Shown here: piece after piece, positions 50,836 to 60,502 of the stretch
Layout of the letters: each line of letters starts with the position of its first letter
Position numbering within the stretch: the stretch's first letter is position 1
Source of the DNA: Paenibacillus peoriae
GTDB taxonomy: Bacteria > Bacillota > Bacilli > Paenibacillales > Paenibacillaceae
Assembly: GCF_022531965.1 (NCBI RefSeq)
Contig: NZ_CP092831.1
Span: forward strand, 2,322,001 to 2,386,000
DNA: 64,000 nt
Direction: 5' to 3'
Notes under the pieces: generated by a model
Seen by the model: the letters and a program-made list of their open reading frames with translations, nothing else
The model's database searches: none
What the model was told of the DNA's origin: nothing
Made by a program: the position numbers and the translations under genes

Positions 50836-51708
50836 CTAGTTGATCCATTCATTAATAAAGTCCATACATTTTTTAGCTGCTGGAGAAACATTTTTTAAGG
50901 AAGCGGTAGCGATACCGATAGTACGGGAATGCCTCTCATCCAATGGACGAATAGAGATGTCGTAAGGAATGTGAGACAGGATCATTTCAGGAAGAATACT
51001 CACGCCTAGTCCATTCTGCACCATAGCCATAATCGCATGGTCATCTTCTAATTCATATTTGATTTTAGGTGACATATTATGCTGTGAAAAAATATTCCTT
51101 ACATCGGTGTCACAGCCTGCAACAGGCATAATAAAAGGCTCATCTCTGAGCTGTTCTACTCGAATGGAGGCTTGCTTTCCCAGAATATGATCGGAAGGAA
51201 GTAGACAAAGCATGCTTTCTTCTTTTAAGGGCAACGCCTCTAATGTGTCTAGCGTGGGGAGGTTCACAAAGCCGAAATCAGCCTCCCCACTGATTATCCA
51301 GCTCTCAATTTCATGGTAGTTCCCATCGAGCAGTTTTATTTCAATAAGAGGAAACTGCTCATTGAATTTTTTTAGAATACGGGGCAGCCAATGAATAGAG
51401 ACGCTTGAAAATGTGCCGATCTTTACGGTTCCGATTTCCAATCCTTTAATTAGAGCTACCTCTTGGTAGAGCTTTTCGTCCATTTGTACGATCTCTCTAA
51501 ATTGCTTCATCAATCTTTCTCCGTTATTGGTCAATCTGATGCCTGAACGACCTCGGATCAGAAGAGTCAACCCTAATTCATGTTCCAATCCAGAGATCGC
51601 ATGGCTGATTGCCGATTGTGTAAGATTTAAAACTTCCCCGGCCTTTGTGAAACTTCCCATTTCAACTACGCAAAGAAAAATCTTATATTTAAACAAATTC
51701 CTGTTCAC
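50836..51708 (-). CDS. LysR-family transcriptional regulator
   Basis: 290 residues. N-terminal HTH FLCVVEMGSFTKAGEVLNLT with QSAISHAISGLEHELG, then an effector domain (GTVKIGTFSSVSIHWLPRIL). Start GTG 51708 adjoins AGGAG; a TTG four codons later has better spacing. Divergent from the monooxygenase-like gene at 51831, which it probably controls from the 122-base gap. Confidence 0.9.
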   Translation of the reverse strand: MNRNLFKYKIFLCVVEMGSFTKAGEVLNLTQSAISHAISGLEHELGLTLLIRGRSGIRLTNNGERLMKQFREIVQMDEKLYQEVALIKGLEIGTVKIGTFSSVSIHWLPRILKKFNEQFPLIEIKLLDGNYHEIESWIISGEADFGFVNLPTLDTLEALPLKEESMLCLLPSDHILGKQASIRVEQLRDEPFIMPVAGCDTDVRNIFSQHNMSPKIKYELEDDHAIMAMVQNGLGVSILPEMILSHIPYDISIRPLDERHSRTIGIATASLKNVSPAAKKCMDFINEWIN

Positions 51709-51830
51709 TCCTATTTTTTTAATGAAATATATTCATGTATCATATCAGATATATTCATTTTTTTTATTTAATATTTATGATTATAATCAAATGAAAGAAA
51801 GGTTATATATTTTTGTTTTAGGAGGAACAT

Positions 51831-52160
51831 ATGAACTCAATTGCTAAAACTCCTCGGCCACCCTATTATGCGGCTATCTTTACTTCTGAACGTACGGAAG
51901 GAGATGGCGGATACGGAGTGATGGGAGACAAAATGGTGGAACTGGCTGCCGAGCAGCCTGGTTTTCTAGGTGTGGAAAGTGTTCGTGATCACAATGGAGT
52001 AGGCATCACAGTTTCCTATTGGGAGTCTCTAGACGCTATAAAAAATTGGAAACATAACGAGCTGCACAAGGTAGCGCAGGAAAAAGGGAAATCCGAGTGG
52101 TATAAAACATTTGGTTTAAGAGTGAGCAAGGTAGAACGAGATTATTTTTTTACAGTGTAA
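51831..52160 (+). CDS. antibiotic biosynthesis monooxygenase (ABM)-domain protein
   Basis: 109 residues, ferredoxin-like dimeric alpha/beta-barrel. PYYAAIFTSERTEGDGGYG, EQPGFLGVESVRDHNGVGIT and SYWESLDAIKNWKHN are the typical ABM segments, the last with the conserved Trp. Related proteins are cofactor-free monooxygenases or haem-degrading enzymes. ATG 51831 sits behind AGGAGG. Divergent from the LysR gene. Confidence 0.82.
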   Translation: MNSIAKTPRPPYYAAIFTSERTEGDGGYGVMGDKMVELAAEQPGFLGVESVRDHNGVGITVSYWESLDAIKNWKHNELHKVAQEKGKSEWYKTFGLRVSKVERDYFFTV

Positions 52161-52238
52161 ATAGGTTCAATATCTTTCTATTCATATTCAGTTCATAAAC
52201 GTGGGTTATTCTCGCTATAGAAACCGTATAGGGAGGAT

Positions 52239-53258
52239 ATGAATGTGGATTATACAGACAAAAAAGAGACCTTGGCCATTGAAGCAAGGGGACTCGTTAA
52301 AACTTTTGGTGATAAGCATGCGGTTGACGGTGTCGATTTGAATGTCCATGCTGGCACGATCTACGGTGTGCTCGGCCCTAATGGAGCAGGTAAGACGACT
52401 ACCATCCGAATGCTGTCAACGTTATTGCGACCTGATGGTGGATCAGCGCGTATCTTCGGGCACGATGTAGTAAAGGAGCCGCAGGTTGTGCGTCAATTAA
52501 TCGGGGTAACAGGCCAATACGCATCGGTCGATGAGTCGCTTAGCGCTACTGAGAACTTGATCATCTTCTCTAGACTGCTTGGACTGGGACGTGCCGAGGC
52601 GCGTCATAAGGCAGCGGAGCTGTTGGAGGAATTTGGCTTGGCCGAAGCAGCCAAGCGACCGTTAAAAAATTTTTCGGGAGGCATGCGCCGCCGACTGGAC
52701 TTGGCCGCCAGTCTCATCGCTAAGCCGCCGCTGATCTTCCTGGATGAGCCGACTACCGGACTAGACCCGCGCACGCGTGTCCAGATGTGGGACACGATCC
52801 GGCGTCTGGTCAAGACCGGTTCCACCGTACTGCTCACTACCCAGTACCTCGACGAGGCGGATCAACTTGCTGACCGAATCGCGGTGATCGATCATGGCCG
52901 GGTAGTCGCTGAGGGTACGGTGGATGAACTGAAAGCGGCAGTGGGGGCGTCGACTCTGCAACTCAAAGTGCAAAATCAACAGGACATTGAGAGAGCTGTT
53001 CAGATCGTTGAACAGGTGCTTTCAGTCAAGTCCAGCGTGTCAGTGGAAGTTGGAAAGATTATTTCTCCGATGGCCAATGCAGATCGGGTAACGGACCTGC
53101 TGATTGCCCTCCGTACTGGAGAGATTCGTCTAGCAGAAATGAGTGTGCAAAAGCCGACGCTTGACGAGGTGTTTTTGTCCATCACTGGTCATGGGGCACA
53201 AGTAAACGAGCAGCAGACGTCCCAAGGAGCGCATGCTGGGGAGGGGGCGAGAGCATGA
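52239..53258 (+). CDS. ABC exporter ATP-binding protein (DrrA type)
   Basis: 339 residues. Walker A GPNGAGKTTT, signature FSGGMRRRLDLA, Walker B LIFLDEPTTGLDP, then a C-terminal extension as in DrrA (daunorubicin/lipid exporter ATPases). ATG 52239 is very close to GGGAGG (52231-52236); GTG 52245 fits the usual spacing better, dropping two residues. The next gene starts inside its last codons (ATGA, 4-base overlap). Confidence 0.93.
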   Translation: MNVDYTDKKETLAIEARGLVKTFGDKHAVDGVDLNVHAGTIYGVLGPNGAGKTTTIRMLSTLLRPDGGSARIFGHDVVKEPQVVRQLIGVTGQYASVDESLSATENLIIFSRLLGLGRAEARHKAAELLEEFGLAEAAKRPLKNFSGGMRRRLDLAASLIAKPPLIFLDEPTTGLDPRTRVQMWDTIRRLVKTGSTVLLTTQYLDEADQLADRIAVIDHGRVVAEGTVDELKAAVGASTLQLKVQNQQDIERAVQIVEQVLSVKSSVSVEVGKIISPMANADRVTDLLIALRTGEIRLAEMSVQKPTLDEVFLSITGHGAQVNEQQTSQGAHAGEGARA

Positions 53259-54070
53259 AGAGCACTACGGTTATGACAGGTTTTGATCGCACTTTGAAGA
53301 AGTCTGTGAGTTTCAGACAGGCGTTCTTCAATTCCATGACGATGGCCTACCGGGGCATTCTGAAGATCCGGCATACTCCCGAGCAATTGTTTGATGTCAC
53401 GCTCCAGCCGATCATTTTCACACTTATGTTTACCTATATCTTTGGTGGCGCCATCTCAGGAGACGTGCAGCATTATTTGCCGGTTATTATTCCAGGCATC
53501 CTCGTGCAGACTGTGATCTCGACCTCCGTCGTTACCGGCGTCCAACTACGTGAGGATATGGACAAAGGAGTGTTCGACAGGTTCAAGTCACTCCCAATCG
53601 CACGTATTGCGCCTTTGGCTGGAGCTCTGCTGGCTGACAGTATCCGGTATACTATTGCGACTGTACTTACCTTCGCCATGGGGTATATTTTGGGGTATCG
53701 GCCAGAGGGAGGGCTGCTGAGTGTTGCTATCGCCGCGCTTTTGGTCATCGTGTGTTCCTGGGCAGTCAGCTGGATTTTCGCCTTCTTTGGCGTGATTGCC
53801 CGCACTGCTTCCAGTGTACAGGGCATCTCCATGATTGTTCTGTTTCCGCTCACTTTTGTTTCCAACGCATTTGTGCCTGTGGACACAATGCCTGGTTGGC
53901 TACAGTGGTTTGTGAACGTTAACCCGATTTCACATCTTGTGAACGCAGTCAGGGAGCTTGCGAATACGGGAACGATTGGCGGGGAACTGGCGATCTCCCT
54001 GCTTGGCGCTACAGTCATTGTGGCGATCTTCGCGCCGCTTACGGTGCGTGCATATATGCGTAAAGCATAA
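53255..54070 (+). CDS. ABC-2 type exporter permease (DrrB type)
   Basis: 271 residues with six membrane helices; the conserved signature region reads ISMIVLFPLTFVSNAFVPVDTMPGWLQWF near the C-terminus (split as ISMIVLFPLTFVSNAFVP and VDTMPGWLQWF). It forms the channel for the preceding ATPase. Overlaps that gene by 4 bases; the response regulator follows 61 bases later. Confidence 0.93.
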   Translation: MKSTTVMTGFDRTLKKSVSFRQAFFNSMTMAYRGILKIRHTPEQLFDVTLQPIIFTLMFTYIFGGAISGDVQHYLPVIIPGILVQTVISTSVVTGVQLREDMDKGVFDRFKSLPIARIAPLAGALLADSIRYTIATVLTFAMGYILGYRPEGGLLSVAIAALLVIVCSWAVSWIFAFFGVIARTASSVQGISMIVLFPLTFVSNAFVPVDTMPGWLQWFVNVNPISHLVNAVRELANTGTIGGELAISLLGATVIVAIFAPLTVRAYMRKA

Positions 54071-54131
54071 GATGGCAGTCTTCTTGACGAGGATGAGAGA
54101 TTTAAGGCAGAACTAGTTAGGGGGGATTGAA

Positions 54132-54806
54132 ATGGCGCGTGTATTGGTCGTTGATGATGATCCGCATATTCGCGAACTGGTCGGACACTTTTTGAGGATG
54201 GAAGGTCTGGAGGTAGTCGAGGCGGTGGATGGATTGGACGCGATGCGCATTTTTGATCAAATCAAGGTCGATTTACTTGTTCTTGATATCATGATGCCGG
54301 GAATGGATGGTTGGGAGTTGTGTCGTAAGCTGAGAGAGCAAACCGACCTGCCGCTGCTTATGCTTACAGCTAAAGGCGAGACGTCACAGATCGTGAAAGG
54401 TTTCGCGCTCGGAACGGACGACTATCTTGTCAAGCCATTCGACCCCATGGTGCTTGTTGCACGCGTGAAGGCTTTATTAAAACGCTATCGTATCATGGCT
54501 TCCAAATCAGTGACTGTCGGAGATCTTGTCCTGCGCAGTGATACATTTGAATGCCGGGCTGGGCAAGAGGAGTTTACCCTGCCGCGCAAGGAATTTGAGC
54601 TGCTCTTCAAGCTGGCCAGCTATCCTGGCAAAACCTTTACCCGCGACCAGTTGATCGAACAGATCTGGGGTTATGATTATGAGGGAGACGAAAGAACGGT
54701 TGATGTCCATATCAAACGCCTTCGGGAACGGTTTCTGGAGGCAAGCCACTCCTTCCGGATCAGTACGATCCGAGGATTGGGTTATCGGCTGGAGGTAAGG
54801 CAATGA
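54132..54806 (+). CDS. OmpR-family response regulator
   Basis: 224 residues. Receiver with phospho-acceptor Asp52 (VLDIMMPGMDG) and the winged-helix DNA-binding domain (PRKEFELLFKLASYPGKTFT, RTVDVHIKRLRERF). GGGGGGA precedes ATG 54132. Overlaps the kinase gene by 4 bases. Confidence 0.95.
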   Translation: MARVLVVDDDPHIRELVGHFLRMEGLEVVEAVDGLDAMRIFDQIKVDLLVLDIMMPGMDGWELCRKLREQTDLPLLMLTAKGETSQIVKGFALGTDDYLVKPFDPMVLVARVKALLKRYRIMASKSVTVGDLVLRSDTFECRAGQEEFTLPRKEFELLFKLASYPGKTFTRDQLIEQIWGYDYEGDERTVDVHIKRLRERFLEASHSFRISTIRGLGYRLEVRQ

Positions 54807-55927
54807 AACGAGAACCGGGATTCCTCCATATCCTTGCGAGACTCATGTTGGTGTTATTGGTGCTGTATCTCAGCTGGACTGCCGCGTTCTTTATTATGGA
54901 GGCGATCTATTCGCACATGTCATGGGCTCCCCATGGTTTGTTCGTCTTTCTTATGAATACGACGCTAGGCTTTTTCTTCTTCGGTATTATCAGTATGACG
55001 GTAAGGCGCTTCTTCCAGCCTAGAGAACAGCACGCTTTTACCGAAATGATCGATGCTTTAAAACGTATTTCGCAAGGAGACTTTCACATTAATCTGGATT
55101 GGGATCTCGGCGGGAGGAACGGAAAACATCGGAGGCCGCATCCTTATGTACAGTTGGTGGACAGTATCAATGATATGGCTGCAAATCTGAAGGCTATGGA
55201 AAAGCTGCGGGAGGAGTTTATTTCAAACGTATCCCATGAAATCGGCTCACCGCTGACCTCGATAATCGGATTCGCCAAGGCGCTCAAGGACGAGAATCTG
55301 GATCGTGAGCAGCGAGACCGGTATTTGACGATCATCGAGACGGAGTGTATTCGTCTATCCAAGCTAAGCGATAATCTCATGAAGCTGGCGATTCTGGATT
55401 CGGAGCGGCATCCGTTTCGTCCGTCCCTTTATCGGCTGGACAAGCAGCTAATTTCGCTTATTCTCGCCTGCGAACCGCAATGGGAGGCTAAAAAAATCGA
55501 GATGACTGTTGAGGTGGATATCGTTGAGATTAACGCGGACGAGGATCTGATGGGCCAGGTTTGGGTAAATCTCCTTCACAATGCCATTAAATTTACACCA
55601 CAGGGTGGAAGCATATCTGTTTCTCTTTCAAGTAACGGTGAACAGGCGGTTATCCGCATTGCGGACACGGGACAGGGCATCAACGAACAGGATCAGCAAC
55701 GCATTTTTGAACGGTTTTATAAAGCAGACCAGTCACGGGCCCGAACTGCAGGAGGCAGCGGCTTGGGACTGTCCATTGCTTATAAAATAACAGAGATGCA
55801 TACCGGTTCTATCTCTGTATCCAGCAAGGTGGGAGAAGGAACGGTATTTACGGTTATGCTGCCGCTGCGCCGGCAAGGAATGAAAGGCAGCAACAACTGT
55901 GAAATGTACACCGGCACAGTAATATAA
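54803..55927 (+). CDS. sensor histidine kinase of the exporter operon
   Basis: 374 residues. Two N-terminal helices (about 12-34 and 47-66) with a very short extracellular loop of about 12 residues, the intramembrane-sensing layout often linked to envelope-active antibiotics. H-box FISNVSHEIGSPLTSI with His145 (HEIGSP rather than HELRTP), then N, G1 and G2 boxes (NLLHNAIKFTP, IADTGQGI, GGSGLGLSIA). Together with the RR and the ABC genes it forms a sense-and-export unit. Confidence 0.94.
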   Translation: MKREPGFLHILARLMLVLLVLYLSWTAAFFIMEAIYSHMSWAPHGLFVFLMNTTLGFFFFGIISMTVRRFFQPREQHAFTEMIDALKRISQGDFHINLDWDLGGRNGKHRRPHPYVQLVDSINDMAANLKAMEKLREEFISNVSHEIGSPLTSIIGFAKALKDENLDREQRDRYLTIIETECIRLSKLSDNLMKLAILDSERHPFRPSLYRLDKQLISLILACEPQWEAKKIEMTVEVDIVEINADEDLMGQVWVNLLHNAIKFTPQGGSISVSLSSNGEQAVIRIADTGQGINEQDQQRIFERFYKADQSRARTAGGSGLGLSIAYKITEMHTGSISVSSKVGEGTVFTVMLPLRRQGMKGSNNCEMYTGTVI

Positions 55928-55974
55928 AAAGGAGCGTCTTCAAAGCCATAAGCGGCTGAAGGACGCTCCTTTTT
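55926..55974. terminator. bidirectional terminator
   Basis: AAAAAGGAGCGTC / GACGCTCCTTTTT, extended by TTCA/TGAA and AGCC/GGCT inside. Serves the kinase gene and the convergent DUF421 gene. Confidence 0.93.
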
Positions 55975-56014
55975 AACTCCCATGCTTATACTCTTATGTT
56001 ATATACGTATAAGC

Positions 56015-56884
56015 TCAGGATTTAGATGAATTTACCGGCTGCATTTCCTGGATAGCTTCCTTCAAGTTGTGTGAGCATAGCTCATACAACTGTTTCCTTT
56101 GCTGTTCGCTGGAATTCGTAGCCAGTTTTTGCAGCTCGGTTGTACATTGCTGCAGCAGCGTCAGCACAGCTTGATTCGAATCCTGTGCCTTGGACATCTG
56201 TACATTATCACTGTATTGGTCAATATATAGCTCCCCTTGCGTGTCCACCTGCGCGAAAAACACATCTTTGACCGTCAGGCTCTTTTCCTTTAGCTTGGCA
56301 TCCAGCCATTGTTGAGTAATCCCCATATATGCCATTTGTTGCTCCATAAGTTGTCCATCCATAATGACTGCTGTGGGTTCCTTCTCCGGTAGCTGAAACA
56401 TATTCAAATCTTTAAGCGTCACAGGCTGCTTGTCTTTGGTTAACAGCACATTGACTTCGCCACTGGTTTCCATGAGAGCAAATTCTACATCAGATACTTT
56501 GAATACATTCTTGCTTCGTAGCTGCTCCATGAGTTCATCCAGGGTGAGCCGTTCCTTTCTCAGATTATCCTCTAAAATTTTGCCGTCTTTGATCAGGATT
56601 GTTGTCCTTCCATCTGTTATATCTCTGATTTTCTTGCTTTTAATTTGCAAATATTCAATGCCAAGTGTTGTCAGTACCCATACTGACAAGGCTATGAGGC
56701 CTAGATACCAGGTGGATTCACGCTCCATAGGAATGGTAGCAGCCAGGTTACCTATCGTGATTCCTGTTATATATTCGAACAAGGAAAGCTGGGATACCTG
56801 ACGTTTTCCAAGAATTTTGGTGATTAAAAATAATATAGCGACAGCCATTAATGTGCGTATAGCAACCTCGGCCCAATCCTGCAT
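56015..56884 (-). CDS. DUF421 membrane protein (YetF/YrbG family)
   Basis: 289 residues. Three N-terminal helices including KILGKRQVSQLSLFEYITGITIGNLAA, the signature of the YetF family, then the DUF421 cytoplasmic domain with two similar halves (PTILIKDGKI / PTAVIMDGQL type motifs). The tail after about residue 228 is helical and glutamine-rich. Function unclear; Bacillus homologues are linked to spore envelope or sensor roles. Single gene. Confidence 0.88.
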   Translation of the reverse strand: MQDWAEVAIRTLMAVAILFLITKILGKRQVSQLSLFEYITGITIGNLAATIPMERESTWYLGLIALSVWVLTTLGIEYLQIKSKKIRDITDGRTTILIKDGKILEDNLRKERLTLDELMEQLRSKNVFKVSDVEFALMETSGEVNVLLTKDKQPVTLKDLNMFQLPEKEPTAVIMDGQLMEQQMAYMGITQQWLDAKLKEKSLTVKDVFFAQVDTQGELYIDQYSDNVQMSKAQDSNQAVLTLLQQCTTELQKLATNSSEQQRKQLYELCSHNLKEAIQEMQPVNSSKS

Positions 56885-57065
56885 TTACTCAACCCCATTT
56901 CATTTCGCCACAAGGGCGCTACTATTCCAAGGATATCCGCGTCAAGGCACATTTAAACTCCAATTCCCCTAAATTTAAATAACTGAGCTACCAATAAACC
57001 GATTAAATACGATATAAGATTAAAATTTTCTATCGTTGAATTAGCAATGTCTATTACACAAGCGA

Positions 57066-57094
57066 TTGACGGAAAAGGGTCGGCAGGATACATT
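57066..57094 (+). promoter_or_regulatory. promoter of the sulfur-salvage genes
   Basis: TTGACG (57066-57071), 17 bases, TACATT (57089-57094), 62 bases before the glutaredoxin-like gene. No riboswitch-like structure seen in 56885-57150. Confidence 0.6.
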
Positions 57095-57156
57095 ATAAAT
57101 ATAATCCTTATTTAATTAATCGGAATTATAAACATTAAGCTCACGGAGGTATGTAT

Positions 57157-57426
57157 ATGTCGTCCAAACCTAAAGTTGTATTGTGGAGCAAAACCGGCTG
57201 TCATTTTTGTGGAGAGATCAAATCGTACCTGGAATCCCAAAATCAGCCGTATGAAAATATCCAAGTGGACGGAAATGATGCGCTGCGTGACGTGCTGGAA
57301 ACCAAATATGGTGTTCGTTATGTTCCTGTCGTCGAAGTAGGCGGGGATAACAAATATGAAGCCCTGCTCAACCCGGATCTGGAAGAGTTGGGTAAAGTGC
57401 TGGAAAGTTACAATCAAGTGGTATAA
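57157..57426 (+). CDS. ytnI: glutaredoxin-like protein (YtnI)
   Basis: 89 residues, thioredoxin fold. CxxC at Cys15-Cys18 (TGCHFC) and the cis-proline segment RYVPVV. ATG 57157 lies 7 bases after GGAGG (57145-57149); ATG 57151 is too close. In Bacillus, ytnI stands beside the monooxygenase gene ytnJ in the ytm operon for alkylcysteine salvage; the same pair occurs here, 29 bases apart. Confidence 0.88.
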   Translation: MSSKPKVVLWSKTGCHFCGEIKSYLESQNQPYENIQVDGNDALRDVLETKYGVRYVPVVEVGGDNKYEALLNPDLEELGKVLESYNQVV

Positions 57427-57455
57427 CAATCATGTTCAAGAGAGGTGGAAGAGTT

Positions 57456-58796
57456 ATGGCTAAGAATAAACAAATTAAATTTGGTGCGATTATTCACGGC
57501 GTTGGGGGAAGCATGACGACTTGGCGTCACCCTGAAGTACCTGCGGACGCGAGTGTTAACTTTGAATTTTATAAAACGCAGGCACAAAAGGCAGAGGAAG
57601 GAAAGTTTGACCTCGTATTTATCGCAGATGGCCTGTTCATTAACGAAAAATCCATTCCCCACTTTCTAAACCGTTTTGAACCAATTACGATTTTGTCCGC
57701 TTTGGCTGGGGTGACGAAGCATATCGGACTGGTCGGCACATTGTCGACTTCCTATAGCGAACCGTTCACGGTAGCACGCCAGTTTTCTTCCATTGATCAT
57801 ATTAGCGGAGGTCGTGCAGGCTGGAATGTGGTGACTTCCCCGCTGGAAGGCTCTGCCCTTAACTTTAGCAAAGGCGAGCACCCGTCGCATCCGCAGCGCT
57901 ATAAAATTGCAGAGGAATATTTACAGGTTACCAAAGGACTGTGGGACTCGTGGGAAGCGGATGCGTTCGTTCGTGATAAGGAAGCTGGAGTATTTTTTGA
58001 TCCTGAAAAGCTGCATACATTGAACCATAAAGGTGAGTTTTTCTCTGTGCAGGGTCCGCTGAACATTGGACGATCCAAGCAGGGACAGCCGGTTATTTTC
58101 CAGGCAGGTTCCTCCGAGGATGGCAAAAACCTGGCCGCTAAGGAAGCGGATGCTGTATTTACAGGACATGAAACGTTAGAGGAAGCGCAGCAGTTTTATC
58201 GTGATGTGAAAGAACGTGCGGTACGCTATGGTAGATCCGAAGAGGATATTGTCATTTTGCCGGGCATATCGCCGATTATTGGCAATACAACGGAGGAAGC
58301 GGAACGTAAGTATGAAGAGATCACGAATCTGGTGACGATTGAGGCTGCGCTAAAATATTTGGGACGTTTCTTCGATCATCATGATTTCTCACAATATCCG
58401 CTGGATGAGCCATTCCCTGAGCTTGATGGTATTGGCAGCAATGCGTTCCGCAGCGGTACAGATAAAATCAAACGAGTAGCCAAGGAACAAAACTTGACCT
58501 TACGCGAGGTTGCGTTGCGTTCAGCTACACCGAGAACCTCTTTTATCGGAACCGCTGAGCAGGTGGCGGATCGAGTGCAGGAGTGGTTTGATAGAAAAGG
58601 AGCAGACGGATTCATTATTGGTTCTGATGTACCATCGGGTCTGCATGACTTTGTAAATTTGGTTGTGCCTATTTTGCAGGAACGCGGTATTTACCGTCAG
58701 GAATATGAATTTAGTACACTGCGCGAAAATCTGGGAGTGCCTATTCCTGAGAACCGCTATACAGCAGCCAGATCCAAAGTGAAGGTTGACGCATAA
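57456..58796 (+). CDS. ytnJ: flavin-dependent monooxygenase, NtaA/SnaA/DszA type (YtnJ/CmoJ-like)
   Basis: 446 residues of the bacterial luciferase superfamily. [20 protein letters not shown] at the N-terminus, [27 protein letters not shown] and [18 protein letters not shown] are NtaA/SnaA signatures. It uses FMNH2 and O2; homologues in the ytm operon cleave C-S bonds of S-substituted cysteines. ATG 57456 has AGAGGTGG upstream. FMNH2 would come from the next gene. Confidence 0.92.
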   Translation: MAKNKQIKFGAIIHGVGGSMTTWRHPEVPADASVNFEFYKTQAQKAEEGKFDLVFIADGLFINEKSIPHFLNRFEPITILSALAGVTKHIGLVGTLSTSYSEPFTVARQFSSIDHISGGRAGWNVVTSPLEGSALNFSKGEHPSHPQRYKIAEEYLQVTKGLWDSWEADAFVRDKEAGVFFDPEKLHTLNHKGEFFSVQGPLNIGRSKQGQPVIFQAGSSEDGKNLAAKEADAVFTGHETLEEAQQFYRDVKERAVRYGRSEEDIVILPGISPIIGNTTEEAERKYEEITNLVTIEAALKYLGRFFDHHDFSQYPLDEPFPELDGIGSNAFRSGTDKIKRVAKEQNLTLREVALRSATPRTSFIGTAEQVADRVQEWFDRKGADGFIIGSDVPSGLHDFVNLVVPILQERGIYRQEYEFSTLRENLGVPIPENRYTAARSKVKVDA

Positions 58797-58813
58797 CAGA
58801 AGGAGGAAAAAAT

Positions 58814-59344
58814 ATGTCCAAGGTTGTCATCCTATCAGGCAGTCCGTCTACACAATCCCGTTTATACGGCTTGATTAACTATACAACGGAGCAGTTGCAG
58901 CAGGCTGGAGCGGAGGTCACATTACTGAATGTGGTCGACTTGCCAGCGGAGGATCTGGTCACAGCTAACTTTAACAGCCCCGACGTCACAGCATCACTTG
59001 CATTGATTGCAGCAGCGGATGCCGTTATTGTGGCTTCTCCAGTCTATAAGGCGTCCTATTCAGGACTATTGAAAATATTCCTGGATTTGGTTCCGCAGGA
59101 GGGGCTAAGAGGGAAACCTGTCTTGCCTTTATTTATCGGAGGTACACTGGCTCACCTGCTGGTCATTGACTATGCGTTGAAGCCGGTTATTAATGCACTG
59201 GGCGGAAGACATATTCTTGGCGGGGTGTATGCAGTGGATCAGTGGGTCGAGCGTCTGCCAGATGGAGCATACGGGTTGTCCGAAGAATTGGTTGCACGGT
59301 TGGAACGTTCTGTTAAAGAACTAAATGAGCTATTAAAATTATAG
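58814..59344 (+). CDS. NAD(P)H-dependent FMN reductase (SsuE type)
   Basis: 176 residues, flavodoxin-like fold. The N-terminal phosphate loop is LSGSPSTQSR, with the flavin segment ASPVYKASYSGLLKIFLDL. It supplies reduced FMN to the preceding monooxygenase, as SsuE does for SsuD. AGGAGG before ATG 58814, 17 bases behind ytnJ. Confidence 0.93.
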   Translation: MSKVVILSGSPSTQSRLYGLINYTTEQLQQAGAEVTLLNVVDLPAEDLVTANFNSPDVTASLALIAAADAVIVASPVYKASYSGLLKIFLDLVPQEGLRGKPVLPLFIGGTLAHLLVIDYALKPVINALGGRHILGGVYAVDQWVERLPDGAYGLSEELVARLERSVKELNELLKL

Positions 59345-59362
59345 ATATTTTCAATATTTCCA

Positions 59363-59391
59363 TTGACAGGTCGTTCAGTGAGTTTTATGAT
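59363..59391 (+). promoter_or_regulatory. promoter of the LysR gene
   Basis: TTGACA (59363-59368), exactly 17 bases, TATGAT (59386-59391). Confidence 0.85.
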
Positions 59392-59451
59392 ACAAAAAAC
59401 CAAGTTAACTTATTGGATAAATGTATATAAAACTTACTGGGGGACTTGCGT

Positions 59452-60342
59452 ATGAATATCGAGAATATGGAAGCCTTTGTATACGTGAATCATTATGGGA
59501 GCTTTAATAAGGCGGCAGAAGCCTTGTTCTTGTCCCAGCCCTCTGTTACAGCCCGGATTCAGACGCTAGAGCGCGAGCTAGAATGTAAGCTGTTCGACCG
59601 TCAAAGCAAGCAAACGGTTCTGACGGAGTATGGACGAAAGTTTCTTCCTTATGCGGAGCAGATGCTTCAGGTGCTGCAAAAAGGGAAGCAAAAGCTCCAA
59701 CAGCGTAAGAAAGCCCCTCAACAAATTCGAATTGGCTGCACGATATCGGTGTCGAACTACATTATTCCAGAGATATTAAAGCAGCTTCGTGCCCGTTATC
59801 CAGAGGTTAACTACAAAATTGTGACGGCAACGACGGATCAACTGGTACATAAACTGTTGAACCGTGAGGTAGACATTAGTTTTGTCCGTAAAGTGATGCA
59901 TCCGGCTATCCGTACGCTTGCTTTTTATGAAGATCCGATTTCCCTGTATGTATACGACGGCCATCCGTTTATGAAGACAGGAAAGGCCAGCATACAGGAT
60001 ATTCAACGTGAAACACTGGTGTTTTTTGAATGCGGATCACTAGATTGGATGAGAATTCATCGCGCTTTTGAATCACTGGAGCAGCCACCAGACATTGCTT
60101 TTCAGGTAGACAATGTGGTCACGGCCAAAAAGCTGGTATTGGAAGAAGCGGGTATTGCCTTCTTGCCAGATGTCTGTGTGAACCGTGAAGTAAAAGATCA
60201 GAAACTGTTCCGTATCCATGTTCCAGAGATAGCTAGGGTGTCGATGCAGATTAGCATAATTGCGACCAAAGAAGACTGTGCAGTAACCTCAGATTTTGCA
60301 GATGCACTGACAGAAGGTTTCCGGAGTGCTGTTTTGTTATAG
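59452..60342 (+). CDS. ytlI: LysR-family regulator (YtlI-like)
   Basis: 296 residues. HTH AFVYVNHYGSFNKAAEALFL with QPSVTARIQTLERELE; effector domain from about residue 85. ATG 59452 is 7 bases after GGGGGAC. In Bacillus, YtlI activates the ytm sulfur operon; here the gene sits inside the corresponding gene set with its own promoter, so an equivalent role is inferred. Confidence 0.88.
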   Translation: MNIENMEAFVYVNHYGSFNKAAEALFLSQPSVTARIQTLERELECKLFDRQSKQTVLTEYGRKFLPYAEQMLQVLQKGKQKLQQRKKAPQQIRIGCTISVSNYIIPEILKQLRARYPEVNYKIVTATTDQLVHKLLNREVDISFVRKVMHPAIRTLAFYEDPISLYVYDGHPFMKTGKASIQDIQRETLVFFECGSLDWMRIHRAFESLEQPPDIAFQVDNVVTAKKLVLEEAGIAFLPDVCVNREVKDQKLFRIHVPEIARVSMQISIIATKEDCAVTSDFADALTEGFRSAVLL

Positions 60343-60364
60343 AAAAGTTCTATAGCTTGGTGGA

Positions 60365-60393
60365 TTGACGTATAGGTATCCAGGTGTTAAATT
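60365..60393 (+). promoter_or_regulatory. promoter of the cystine-type importer
   Basis: TTGACG (60365-60370), 17 bases, TAAATT (60388-60393), 109 bases before ATG 60503. Confidence 0.5.
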
Positions 60394-60502
60394 AATCACA
60401 TCCTAAAACAGATTAAACTTATAGGAATTATGTATGATAGAATGTTATAGCTACCATGTATGTCGCAAACTGCTGATATACAAAGAGATGAGGGGGATTC
60501 AT

